DNA of 64,000 nt, taken from positions 104,203,773 to 104,267,772 of the forward strand of contig NC_080423.1 in the NCBI RefSeq assembly GCF_029873635.1. Direction: 5' to 3'. How positions within the stretch are numbered: position 1 is the stretch's first letter; every line of letters begins with the position of its first letter. The DNA is from Malania oleifera (Eukaryota; Streptophyta; Magnoliopsida; Santalales; Ximeniaceae). Positions 34,208 through 46,129 of the stretch are shown in pieces. The notes beneath the pieces are model-generated. The model saw only the letters and a list, made by a program, of their open reading frames with translations. It did not search any database and was not told the DNA's origin. The translations under genes were made by a program, and so were the position numbers.

Positions 34208-37200
34208 ATGGGTCTGCCCATAAATCTACTCACTGCAATCATCATTGTTCTGATTTTTCCGATTGCTACAAAATCTAATGCTCAGAATTTGGGAGAATCA
34301 ACAGGGTACGAGGAGCATCAGTTTGGGCCATTCAACAGTTCTTATTACACCACTTTTGCAGTCGTGCCGCCGGCCACAATCAGCAACGAAGCCCTCCAAG
34401 TCACTCCCGATTCCGCCGCCAGCAATTTCGACTTAAGAAACCGCTCCGGCCGTGTGTTTTTCAACAAATCTTTCAGGCTCTGGGAAGACGGCGGCGGGGC
34501 CGGAGACGCCGCCGGCGGCGGAAGGGTGGCTTCCTTCCACACCTCCTACCTTCTCAACGTTTACCGGAAGGACACGGTGCCCGCAGAGGGATTGGCCTTT
34601 GTTATAGCGCCGGACCTTAGCCTCCCGCAGGGAAGCGCCGGCGGGTTCCTGGGTCTGACCAACTCCACCACCGACAAAGACCCCAATAACAAGATCGTCG
34701 CCGTCGAGCTCGACACCTTCAAGGAGGACTTCGACCCCGACGACAACCACATGGGTCTCGACATCCACAGCGTCCACTCAAACGTCACCGTTTCGCTCTC
34801 CGACCGCGGAATCGAAATCGCCGGCACCAAGAAATGGGTGGTCTGGCTCGACTACGACGGCGTCCGCAAGACGTTGGCGGCGTACATGGCTGAGAATGGG
34901 TCGGCGAAACCCGCCGCGCCCCTTTTGAACGCGAGTCTCGATCTGAGAGGACTGGTCAGCCAGAACTCTTACTTCGGCTTCGCCGCTTCCACCGGCGACA
35001 CGGCCCAGTTGAACTGCGTGCTGGAGTGGAACCTGAGGGTGGAGCAGCTGGCGGCCCCAGACGGCGGTGGCGGCGGCGGTGGTGGCGGTGGCGGCGGCGG
35101 AGGAGCGGATCTGATAACCAAGATATGCTTGGGGATAGGAGTGCCGGCCGCTGTGGCCGTGGCGATCTGTGGTTTGATGTTCAATCTGCGGCGGAGGAAG
35201 GCGGCGGAGGACCCAGATCTGGTGGGGGCCCTGAAGAGCCTGCCGGGAACGCCGAGAGAGTTCCGGTTCAAGGATTTGAAGAAGGCAACGAACAATTTCG
35301 ACGAGAAGAACAAGCTGGGGCAGGGAGGATTTGGGGTGGTGTACAGAGGCGTTCTGCAGGCGGCGGAGCATCGGCAAGTCGCCGTCAAGAAATTCTCCAG
35401 AGACAACATCAAGGGTCAGGACGATTTCTTGTCTGAGCTTACCATCATCAATCTTCTCCGTCACAAACATCTTGTTCGATTACTCGGTAAGATTTTCTTT
35501 TCTTTTCTTTTCTTTTCGGTCATTTAACATTTTCACATATTAAGGGTGTTCATTATTCTCTTAATTATGGTAATCAAAAATTATAAATTTACAAAACACA
35601 TTTAAGAATGTATGTTTTGAATATCCAAATGGGAAAAAGAACAATTGTTTTGTGAAAGCAATTGTGAATTATTATACAATACAAATTAAATTATTTTCAT
35701 ATAAACGTAGTAAGCTATTTTCATATTTGTAAACTCCTTATGGGGCATTAGTAGGCCTCACAATTTTTATTTTTTAAAAAATTATATATAATTTATGGGA
35801 CAATTTAAATAACACATTTTCTTGCATTAATTAAACAATACTCAAAAGTTTTTTTCATTTGTAGGGGGATTGAATTGCTAGATGGACCTATTTTATGACC
35901 ATAATCATGGATTAGGTCAATAAAAAAGTGTTGCAAGTATTATGAATTACATAAAAGAAGTTAACATGTCAATTTTCTAATTGAAGTTACTGAACATGGT
36001 ACATTAATTATTCACTCTCTAGTTTACTTTACGACCTAGGGGTAGAACAGTAGTCCATTTTAGAAGAATTTTAGAGTAAAAGTGATACAATATAAAGTCG
36101 CTTTCAAGTAAATATGCAATAATTTAGATTGATTGTCATTCTTGATCTAAAATCAGCTTTGAAATGAGTTGTAACAAAGTTTTCATTCTACCGTACTTTC
36201 TAACTCTAGGAATGTAATTAATTAACAATTATGTTACTGAAAGATATAATTTTTGAAAAAGATTGTGAGAATTATAAGTAAACTTAATCATTTAATTTAT
36301 TGTTTGATACGTATAAATACAGGAAAATGCTCACTTATTAGGTTTTGTGTCCATAATTTGAATATTTAAATTTTGGCTATATATAAAATATTGGCATAAA
36401 AATGTTTTTTTTTTTTTTTTGTCATAATCTTGAATTTTTCCATTATTAAAATTTGGTGTTATGACACGACTCCCAAAAAGTAACCTTTCAAATTATGATC
36501 ATTTGATATGACATTTTTTCAGACCAAATCTATGAAGATGACATAGCTATAAATTTACTTTGAAACTAATTTATAATTGTTTAATTTTGAAGTGATCTTA
36601 ACTAAAGCTATTTTTGAAAAAATGCAAAATTATTTTAGTTTCAAAGTTAATTTATGACTCCAAAAATGTGATTTACTGCTAAAGAAACATCTAAACTAAG
36701 CTTAAAATACCATTGTTCTGCGAATCCCTTCTTAAAATTTTTCTAATATATGGTAAATATTTCTAAAATTTTCTTGAAAGAGGCTTGTCAAGTGTAATCT
36801 TGAACAATATGATCTTGCGAAACCTCAAACTCTTTTGTAATAAATTTTAATTGGTTTTTTTGAAAAAAACTTTTACGCATTACTATTGTAGTTCTTTTCT
36901 TGTTTAAAAAATAATTATGCCTTTGGAAAAAAATATTGTCATAGAAAGATTATTTGTCTTATCTTATGGAAGAAATTATTCTCAAATTATCTTATGTTTT
37001 TTAAGGGAAAATGGGCATCCAATTGAACATACTTTTAATAGATAAAAAGTACTTTTAGAAATTGAAAATGAGCTGCAAGAATCAAAATGACGTGTTGGAT
37101 ACATGCACGTAAATCAAAAATAGGAAAAGGCAAATTGTTGAACCCTATAATATTGAAAAAGTATATTTCTTGTTGTAGGTTTTCATTGAAAGGTCAAACA

Positions 37201-38231
37201 TATCGACACTACTTAGTCATTAGCCTGATCTTTACAAGGACCAATATTAATCATCACAGACCATACATGCTATAACATTAAAAAATTTAAATAAATAGTC
37301 TGATTGTGTTAAACATAGTCAATAGAATAAAAAGTAATTAAGCGGAGAATTTCATTATCGTTTTGATAACTTTTCTATAGGGTGGTGCCACAAAAACGGG
37401 ATGCTACTGCTAGTCTATGACTACATGCCAAACGGGAGTTTAGATAAGCACTTATTCCACGAATCGAGCACGGAAGAGACAATCAAGCCTCTTGGGTGGA
37501 ACTTAAGATATAAGATCATATCGGGCGTGGCATCAGCACTACATTACCTCCACAATGAGTACGACCAAAAGGTGGTGCACCGAGACCTCAAGGCGAGCAA
37601 TATTATGTTAGATTCCAACTTCGATGCCCGTCTTGGGGATTTCGGGCTCGCCCGAGCCCTAGAAAACGAAAAAACCTCATACGCCGAGCTCGAGGGGGTT
37701 CATGGGACAGTGGGCTACATTGCCCCAGAGTGCTTCCACACGGGCCGGGCCACCCGAGAATCCGACGTCTACGGGTTTGGGGCAGTGGTGCTAGAGGTGG
37801 TGTGCGGGCAGCGGCCGTGGGCCAAGAACGCGGGCTTCCAGTGCTTGGTGGACTGGGTCTGGTGGCTGAACCGAGAGGGCCGAATCCTCGAGGCCGTGGA
37901 CCCGAGGCTGGGCCCGGGCGAGTACGAAGCCCAAGAGGCCGAGAGACTGCTGCTTCTTGGGCTGGCGTGCTCGCACCCAATTGCGAAGGAGAGGCCCAAA
38001 ACACCGGCCATATTTCAGATAGTGACGAGGTCGGTGGAGCCGCCGCGGGTGCAGCTGTTCAAGCCGGCGTTCGTGTGGCAGTCGACGACGGGGCCCGATG
38101 TGTCTAGCTGCAACGGGAGCACGGGAGTAGCGTCGGATACCACTCCGATGACGTCAGGGTGGACCCCACATTGCGCCAGCCGACTCAGCGATGACGGACG
38201 ATATTATACAGATAGTTCTGACATGGTATAG
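34208..38231 (+). CDS. L-type lectin receptor-like kinase (LecRK-S.5-like)
   Basis: Two coding exons, 34208-35486 and 37381-38231, give 709 residues. The join restores the kinase motif LVRLLG-WCHKNG across a phase-1 intron. Domains: signal peptide 1-25; legume-lectin domain about 33-280 with seven N-glycosylation sequons; 14 consecutive Gly at 286-299; membrane helix about 303-323 followed by RRRK; Ser/Thr kinase about 365-640. The kinase has glycine loop LGQGGFGVV, catalytic Lys394, Glu410, HRD 493-495, DFG 513-515 and APE 541-543, so it should be active. A Ser/Thr-rich tail ends the protein. It is expected at the plasma membrane, sensing an extracellular ligand. E127 and the FKEDFDP stretch differ from classical sugar- and metal-binding lectins, so sugar binding is doubtful. 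The S.5-like assignment is from memory of the family and moderate. Confidence 0.93.
35487..37380 (+). other. LecRK intron (GT-AG, phase 1)
   Basis: 1894 bp, donor G/GTAAGATT and acceptor TTTTCTATAG/GG. It splits a Gly codon in the kinase N-lobe between the alpha-C region and the hinge. It is strongly AT-rich against GC-rich exons, and no transposon signature is visible inside it, in contrast with the flanks. Confidence 0.92.
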
Positions 38232-39325
38232 CTGACGCCATTTTCTACTTGCTATTTGTAGTGTTCTTTGTTTTTGTTTTTTTGATTTTTCAATTTTAAA
38301 TATGTTCTCGTAAAATTTTCAATTTTATGATTTTGATATGGACCCATTCTGTGTAAATCTTCTTTCCACCTTCCATTTGATGTTCTTTTTTATGGTCAAT
38401 ATTGGAACGCAGTAGGAGTTATGTGTATAATATCTTCCTTTTTCTTTTCGTGTTTTTAAAACTTTTCTGTTAATATATTTTTAAATTCTTATTGTGTGTT
38501 CCCACTTCTTATACTAATTATATGTCATTCTAGATCGATATAATTATTGTGTTATTAGTTTTAACCGGTTTTAGCATTTCTCATCAACGAGTGGAATTAT
38601 TGAGAATAAATTTTTATTTTGAAAGTTTTTTCTATGCTAGAATTCATTGAGAAATGTTAAAACGGTTGAAACTTAGGCAAAAGACATTAATCTCGCTTGA
38701 AATTTGATAAAAAGATAAGAACTTTCTCAAATATTCAAAAAAACTCATTGACCACCTCTAAGATTTTAAAAATGTCATGAACCTTTCTTGATATTTACCA
38801 AAAGAACACAAATATACTTTCAGAAGACTTGTCTTTTTATAAAATATAAAGGGATATTTATATATATTTTTTAAACAAATCCCAGAAGAGGGTCTTGGAA
38901 TTTACGTGTGAATTTTTAATTGCATCATCTAACTTAATTGTCTTTCACTTTTTGGATATGGAGAAGTTTCTATTGAGAAATTTCACGTGTTAGTTTGTGT
39001 TGAAAAAATAGGTAGAGGATGAGTGGTTTTTATACATAAATGATATCAACAGTACTTTAAGATTTATATATGTCAAGTTTGCTTGTGATGAGTCCTCTAA
39101 TTTTAAATATTTTCGAGGCTTTTCTTTTCCTAAGAAATAATAGTGATTAATATTAATCCAACTGCAAATGAATCATTATTACTAACAAATATTGACTCTT
39201 TTTTTTATATTTAATTATTAAGTAAGAAGCTAATTCCGGTTGCCCAACCATTTTTTGCAACTTGCTATGGTTTTTATTGGGATTGTAAATACCTTTAAAT
39301 TCAATGGAAACCTCCCTCTTTCAAA
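38232..39325. other. LecRK 3' flank, AT-rich
   Basis: It should contain the 3' UTR and polyadenylation region. T-rich tracts follow the stop, but no single poly-A signal can be picked with confidence. No other gene is seen. Confidence 0.45.
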
Positions 39326-40480
39326 TAATTGACCATAAATATCAAATTTAGTAGAGGCATGACCTCCACTACTATAAAAGGGGTACTTCGAGAGAAACTA
39401 AGTACCTCATTCTTATCTATTCTTTTTTTATTATTGCAATCTTATCCTCCTACAATCCATGACTTAGACATCGGAGTAATCTCTCGGAGTACACATCAGG
39501 TCTTCCAAACCTCTTTTGTTTGATTCCTTGTAAGTGGTCACAATCAGAGATTAATCTACATTAACCAGTCAATTTTTGGCAGCAACAGTTGGCACCATTT
39601 ATGGGAATTGAGAAGATTTTTATCTTTGACCATGGCCCTGTTGCATAATTCCAAATCAAAAACTTAGATTGTGGGGTCATGGTGGTCGCACTGACTGTCC
39701 AAGCTGGTGATTTCTTGAATTCCTTAGGAAATAAATTGATGGCACGAGTTCAAAAATATATTAACCTAGCAAAGGTCATCACCATGAGAAGGAATTACAT
39801 AATAGATCATACTCGATATGTGGCATAACAAGCAACAGACTACAGACCCTTGAGCCTCAGGAAGCATCATCTTTAGGGTTTAGGAGACCTCTAAGAGAGC
39901 CGCACGTCAATGGGCTATGCCAAGAACTACCAAATCAATTTAAGCCAAAGTCTTCTCTTGTGGTACCAGAGTATAGGAGAGGCACTTACCCTTGAGTCTA
40001 AAGAGTGTCTTTCCTTTGAAATAAATTTCCCTTGGGACCATCTTCTTCTTGGAGGAGTCACTTTTTCTTTTCTTTTTCTTCATATTCGAATGAACCTCGT
40101 AATCGTAAGAAAGTCGATTTTTTTCGCTATAGGCCTAGAAAAAGAAAAATTGGGATAGGATCCCTTATCAGATCTCCCCCCTTCAAAATCGAATGTGAAA
40201 GTTTTCTCTCATTCGGCTTAAGTAGTTACACCAAACAAGTAATTACACCAAATAAAGATAAAGAACAGAATTTTCGCTTTCAAATTCTATAAAATCCCCA
40301 AAAGATCCACTCCACACACACACACACACACATATCTTTATCTATTTAAAGCAAGATAAAGGGTCAGGGGAAATGACCCATTTGATAAGCACTACTCATG
40401 AGATCTAAAGACACCAACTTGATGACCATAGCTCATGAGCAACAAAAAATAACCCATCTGATGAGCACCGCTCGTGATGT
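39326..40480 (+). mobile_element. Eroded Ty3/gypsy (Tat-like) LTR end and gag start
   Basis: A TATA-like ACTATAAAAGGGG at 39370-39384 is followed about 215 bp later by TTGGCACCATTTATGGGAA (39588-39606). This resembles the conserved TTGGCGCC junction at the start of Tat/Athila internal regions. Downstream are short basic frames and a repeated phrase (CATTTGATAAGCACTACTCATGA near 40378 in variant form near 40454) that may belong to the leader. No domain is intact, so the family call is tentative. Confidence 0.45.
40312..40332. repeat. (CA)n microsatellite
   Basis: About ten CA units in an AT-rich context. Confidence 0.9.
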
Positions 40481-41109
40481 ATATTATTTATAGTTTTATT
40501 ATTTTAATCTTATTTTTACAATATTATTTGATTTAAAGATGAAATAGAGTATTTTTTTTAATTATTTTTTTAATTTGTATTAATTTTATAAATGTTAATT
40601 AAATAAACTACTGGTTTTTAGTTTTTAGTTTCTGTTTCTCATTTTTTGTTTTAATTTCTCTAATTTTTGGCATTGATATCAAAGGGTCCCTAAAAAAATA
40701 AAATTGTTGTCAATTTTCTTTTTCCGTTTTCGATTTTTAGTTGTTTATGAAAAAGTGAAAATCAGATTTTATGATTTTCAGTTGTTTTGTCAACCTATTT
40801 CCAAAAAATTTATTATTTTAATATTTATTTTTAATTAAATAATTTATTTTATACACTTTAAAATTAAAATAAAATAATCATATAAATTTAAATATGTAAA
40901 AACACACATAAATTTCAAAAAATGGTAATAAGTCCAATTACAAAATAATTTTACTATTTTTCAATTGTCATGTCTAATAAAATTTTTATTATAAAGTATA
41001 TTTTGAAAGTATTAACAATTAAGTAAAATAATTATAATAATTTTTTTATTATAGTATTTTTCAATGTGTATTATTTTGTAATTTTATTATTTAAACAAAA
41101 TTTTATTAT
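40481..41109. other. Very AT-rich intergenic DNA
   Basis: Long A/T runs, no open frame and no repeat boundary. Confidence 0.5.
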
Positions 41110-42036
41110 TGTAAAAGATGCAGAAAAATAAATAGAGACGAGATAGAAATTTTACGTAGTTCGACTATGTAACGACCTGCTTAATTTCCACCCTTTATAT
41201 ATATATATACACATTCAATATCACAAATCTCAGATTAGCGGATCATAATCTACCTGGACCCGTGTGTACTAGGGATACATCAGAACACGACACGGAAGCC
41301 TAAGCAGCAGAAAACATATAATCACAATATTATAAATACAAAAACATCTATTTCATTACTACAAATACCAGAGTCACTATATCCACTGTATTTCAGTATA
41401 TACATCCCAAAACAAACAAAATCTAGGGACACTTCCCAGTAAATACAACTGTCCCTACTAAAACTTACCCTTCAAAAAGGGCAGACAACAGTTCTAGATC
41501 AGCAGGGCTTTTCCCGCTTTCCTATCTGGGCTCCTGAAAAATTTATAAAATTTTGGGGTGAGACACCTCTCAGTAAGGAAAATAAACTAATACCAGTGTG
41601 TGACAACATGAGTATTTTGTTTTCTACATATATCATACATAACATATTCAGTATCTGTTTTGTCAAATCTAGAAAACATATATATATATATATATATCAT
41701 CAAAACATGGCAGAACATACTGCATTTTCATATACATATCTCATCTCATATAATAATAATAACATAAAAACATTCCTGGTAAGTTAGTTGGCTGTTGACA
41801 TGTATTACCCTCACATGATTGGGTTGTGTGGCCCGAAGGCGGGACCTGACAATGGTTGGCCGACCACTGCCAAGTCAAAAGTACAGTCTATAAGTCTGAT
41901 GGGTCTGCCAGACCTGGTCCATACACTAGGGGCGATCACACACTTCTTAAAAACCACATCGATCATCCAATCTCACACTACTTCGTACAGCGACGTTAAC
42001 ACAAATATTATGATCACGAAGACCATGGACACATAG

Positions 42037-44205
42037 TGTAACGTCCCTCAATTTCTTAACATAAAATGTCACATAATAGATTAAATAGTCAACCCGAACC
42101 CGTGGGTAATGGGGACACCTGTCAAACATAGCGGAAGCCTAAGCAGCAGTAAACATAAAATCCAAACATCCATCAAAAAGCTTAATACTAGAAACATAAT
42201 ACCAGAGTTTACTACATCTCCCAATACTATACATATATACAACCCTCAAAATATCAAAATGACACTAGGACCATATAACAAAAATCTACTGATCCTAGTG
42301 CAAAACTTACTCTTCTAGTAGGGAAGCTCCACTTACTCAACAACGGCCTTGACCCGCTGGTTTCTCTGGGTTTCTAGAAAAGTTAATTAAGATTGGAGGT
42401 GATACACTTCTCAGTAAGGGAAAATAAACTAAATACAGTTGTGTGACAACATGAACATTTAAAGTGCTTATACATATACAGTACATTTCATAACTTTGGA
42501 AATAATCATAGTATCATACTGGATAATCATGTACTTTCATATTTACTAATAAATCATTACATAAGCATCTGTTATAACTGTAATACGGAAAATCTACCCA
42601 GGATAAATAGCTAGCAATGTCATGTATTATCTCCCCTGACAGGTTGTGCAGCCCGAAGGCGGGACCCGACAATGGCTGGCTGACCACTGTGGAATCAAAT
42701 ATGTCTGTAAGTACGATGGGCCCGCCACACCCTGGTCCAGACTTCTAGATGTACGTTCACACTCTACTGAAAGCCACATCGATTATCCATCTCTCATCCC
42801 CTCGTGGGATGGTTAGCACTAATCTGACGTAGATATCTGATCTACAATATAGCTACGGTACCGAGCCCTGAACTGAACTAAACTAATATTCTGGTTGTAA
42901 TAACATATAATACATAAATATACATAACATCATCACGGCCTCGTGCCGAAAACATAGATACGATCTTGTGCCGAAATCATAAATACATGGCCTCGCACCA
43001 AAATTGTAAATACGGCCTCGTGCCGATAATATAAATACATGGCCTCGTGCCAAAATCGTAAATACGGCCTCGTACCGATAATATAAATACATGGCCTCAC
43101 GCCAATAACATAAATACGTTTCAGGTATTTACATTCTGAAAATAACTCATTTTTCATATATTCGTCAAACTCAGTATAACATAACTCGTCTTTTCAAAAC
43201 ACTTGGAAATATGCTTGCTCATAAAATCAATCATATCTTGATTCACTTCACATAAAAATAATGTTCATGCCACACATATGCAGTTTAAAGTCATGCTTCA
43301 TATTCAAAAAAATCATCATTTATGGCATCTCGTACATACATATATATATTTTAATCATAATAACAGTATTTTCCAAACATACATTTCATCTATAATATAC
43401 AAGTATAACATTTGCTTTTCTGGAAATAAATTTACTCATAATCAATAATAAATTGTGTGGAAAATAACTTTTTTAGTTTATTCCCTTACCTGGCTACTGA
43501 GATAGCCCTCAAAATATCCTAAGCTAACCCCCGTATGACTTCCTGATTAATACCCTGAAACTCAAAACTCTTAGTATTAAACATCAGTATTTTCATGCGT
43601 ACGTCAATTTCTATAACTACCATAAAGTCTAATTTGGCTTAAAAAGTCTTACGTCAACTCTGGGATGATTTCTTACTTCGTTTCCCCAACGATTCGCTCT
43701 GGAAAATTTGTAGAGAACTTCGCCAGGAGCGTCGTGGTAGCCTTAGATCTTCGATCCGACGTAAAACTAGCCCAAAATCGAAAAGAGAGATTGAGAGGGC
43801 CGAAGAGGAGAGAGAGAGAGAGTGGAGAGGAAGCTTCAAATGACATTTAAAAATCAGATTTTTCATATATATAGACAGTAGAATTAGTCGACGAGCCCAA
43901 TCTTCGTCGACGAGTTCTTCATAAATTTCATCGACGAGACCCTATATTCGTCGACGAAATTCAGGCTGCCTCATAACCCCTCTTGGTATATTCTCGTCGA
44001 CGAAGCCCTGTGTTCGTCAACGAAATTCTTAAAGCCTTCGTCGACGAAACCCTATGTTCGTCGACGAATTCAAGCAATCTCTTAAAAATTATTTTATTCC
44101 CTAATTGCAATGTCGTCGACAAAGTCTACGGCCTCCTTCTGTTTCTGTCTCTATTTCCCTCTCTCTTTATTACTCAAATTTTCATTTTAAATTCGGGTCA
44201 TTACA
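42037..44205 (-). mobile_element. Solo gypsy LTR inside a solo LTR (TSD CATAG)
   Basis: 2169 bp, ends TGTAACGTCCC and GGGTCATTACA, flanked by perfect CATAG duplications (42032-42036, 44206-44210). It has type-B tandem repeats (42930-43115), the palindrome cluster (43885-44075) and CAG/GTAAGG near 43484-43490. The TATA-like TATATATA on the minus strand is at 43866-43873. It is closest in layout to the solo LTR at 14155-16200. Confidence 0.95.
42930..43115 (-). repeat. Type-B tandem repeats in LTR
   Basis: Six or so units with GGCCTCGTGCC followed by ATAAATAC (plus-strand view), the reverse complement of the array at 15195-15535. Confidence 0.85.
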
Positions 44206-44359
44206 CATAGCAACAGTACCGTGCAAGTGCTAGCCTAAACCAAGCCAACTAGATTCTGATACCATATAACATATGTTGAAACTGTGATACATGGATATTT
44301 CATATCATTAATTTTCACATCAATCATATCATTTCACATATATACGTATATCATGAAAA

Positions 44360-44640
44360 TTATCGGCCCATACGCCTTTATTACACATTTTATCATAACT
44401 CAGCCCGTACGCCGGCAAATCATAGCACAGCCCGTACGCTGGCAAATCACATCATAGCACAGCTCGTACGCTGGCAAATCATATCATAGCACGGCCCTTA
44501 CGCCGGCAAACATATAGCACAACCCACACGCAGGCAAATCACATCATAGCATAACCCGTACGCTGGCAAATCACATTATAGCACGGCTTGTACGCCGGCA
44601 AACATATCATATATAAAAATATCGGCCCGTACGCCGGTTT
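44360..44640 (-). repeat. Type-A tandem repeats in LTR
   Basis: About eight units of GCCCGTACGCCGGCAAAT followed by CATATCATAGCAC, with scattered changes. Confidence 0.88.
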
Positions 44641-45155
44641 TCCATTATAAAAATTTGTATCATTAATACATTTCCAAAAAACAGTATTTCAAAGCAATTT
44701 CTACTCATGCCACACTAACAGGTTTTCCACATATTCAACATACCATAATTTTAACAGTATTTTCCCAAATATAAATCATATACAAATATATATTTATTTC
44801 CCTAAAACCAAATGCTATAACAGTATACATATTTTTCATCAAATACTATCTTAGTTTATACCCTTACCTGGCTACTGAGAAAGCCCCAAAAATATTCTAG
44901 TCTAACACCCAAAGGATTTCCTGGCTAATACCCTGAAAATGAAAATTCCAGTATTAAACTTCAGTATTTCCACGTGTATATCATTTCCTATAACTATCGC
45001 AAGACCAAATTTGACTTAAAAAGCCTTACCTCAACTCAGGGATGATTTCCAACTTGCTTTCACTAACAATTCGCTCCTGCAGATTTGGAGAGAACTTTCC
45101 CAGGAGCGTCGTGATGGCTTTGGATTGTTGATCCGCGTAAATTTAGCCTGAAATT

Positions 45156-45157
<2 letters not shown>

Positions 45158-45210
<53 letters not shown>
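45158..45210. repeat. (GA)n microsatellite in LTR
   Basis: About 26 GA units, just downstream of the TATA box of the solo LTR in its own orientation. Confidence 0.95.
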
Positions 45211-45213
<3 letters not shown>

Positions 45214-45250
45214 GTTGGCTTCATTAGAAAGTTAAAAATCCAAATTTTGA

Positions 45251-45258
45251 TATTTATA
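45251..45258 (-). promoter_or_regulatory. LTR TATA box
   Basis: TATAAATA on the minus strand, between the palindrome cluster and the GA tract. Confidence 0.7.
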
Positions 45259-45844
45259 GAGCAAGGAATTCGTCGACGAGCCACGTCATTCGTCAACGAA
45301 TCCTTCAATAATTTCGTCGACGAATTTTAGTCCTCGTCGATGAAATTCAGTCAGCTCAAACCTCTCTCAGTATTTTCTCGTCAACGAATCCCCTATATTC
45401 GTCGACGAATTCTCTTATACCCTTGTCAACGAATCCCCTGTATTCGTTGACGAGGTCGACTTCCTCCTTCTGTTACTGTTTTCCATTTCCCTTCCTCTTT
45501 ATTATTTAACTTCCATTTTTATTCGGGTTGTCACAGGCTATGCCTACTCCACAGGCAAATAGGATAAAAAACTTCACTATTTTGGGACGAATTACAAGAT
45601 GATTTGAAATCGTTCTTCTACAAAATATTTTTCTTCTTTCTATCTCTCCTCTTCTCTCACCCTTTCTATTCGTATAGCTACTTCAAGCCTTATGCGTGTA
45701 TGTCAAAATAAGATGGGGAGAGGACCATATTATAGCGTAATAAGGATAACACGTAATTTATGGTGGTGGAAAACGAAGGGACATAATTTATAGAGGTGGA
45801 AAATGAAGGGGTGACAACCATTAATTTTTATACATTTCTTAACA

Positions 45845-45855
45845 CTCCCCCTTGG
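45845..45855 (-). other. copia-2 polypurine tract
   Basis: The minus strand reads CCAAGGGGGAG directly before the LTR that starts TGTTAAGAAATG. Confidence 0.75.
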
Positions 45856-46129
45856 ATATCACCCATATATTAACTTCTTCCGCTAAGATCTTTAAGATGT
45901 CTCATTCTAATGAGATGAACCAATTTCTTGAATATTGTAGTAGGCAAAGTTTTGGTGAACAAATCTGCTAAATTATCACTTTATTAGATCTGTTGAATAT
46001 CTATATCACCATTTTTTTGGAGTTCATGTGTATAGAAGAATTTTGGAGAGATATGCTTCGTTTTGTCACCCTTTATGTATTTTCTTCTTAGTTGAGCTAT
46101 ACATGCAGCATTTTCTTCATATAAAACTG

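Larger units (their letters stand above)
41168..45535 (-). mobile_element. Solo gypsy LTR in copia-2 LTR (TSD GACTA/GGCTA)
   Basis: Ends TGTAACGACC and GGTTGTCACA, flanked by GACTA and GGCTA, one mismatch. The native length is about 2.2 kb because another solo LTR (42037-44205) is inserted within. The minus-strand TATA box is at 45251-45258, the palindrome cluster at 45265-45460 and a long (GA)n at 45158-45210. CAG/GTAAGG lies near 44864-44870. It carries type-A repeats at 44360-44640. Confidence 0.92.
41110..45844 (-). repeat. copia-2 3' LTR, split by a solo LTR
   Basis: The native LTR is only about 360 bp: 41110-41167 and 45541-45844. It starts TGTAAAAGATGC (boundary moderately certain) and ends CATTTCTTAACA. 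Everything between is a later solo-LTR insertion with one copy of its duplication. Confidence 0.7.

Noticed and set aside
34345..35470. Long minus-strand and alternate-frame open frames over LecRK exon 1 (up to 230 codons)
   Set aside because: GC-rich coding DNA suppresses stops in other frames. They are proline- or histidine-rich, match no family and lie over a confident exon.
37603..38107. Open frames opposite and alongside LecRK exon 2 (up to 133 codons)
   Set aside because: Shadows of the GC-rich kinase exon; no domain and no start context.
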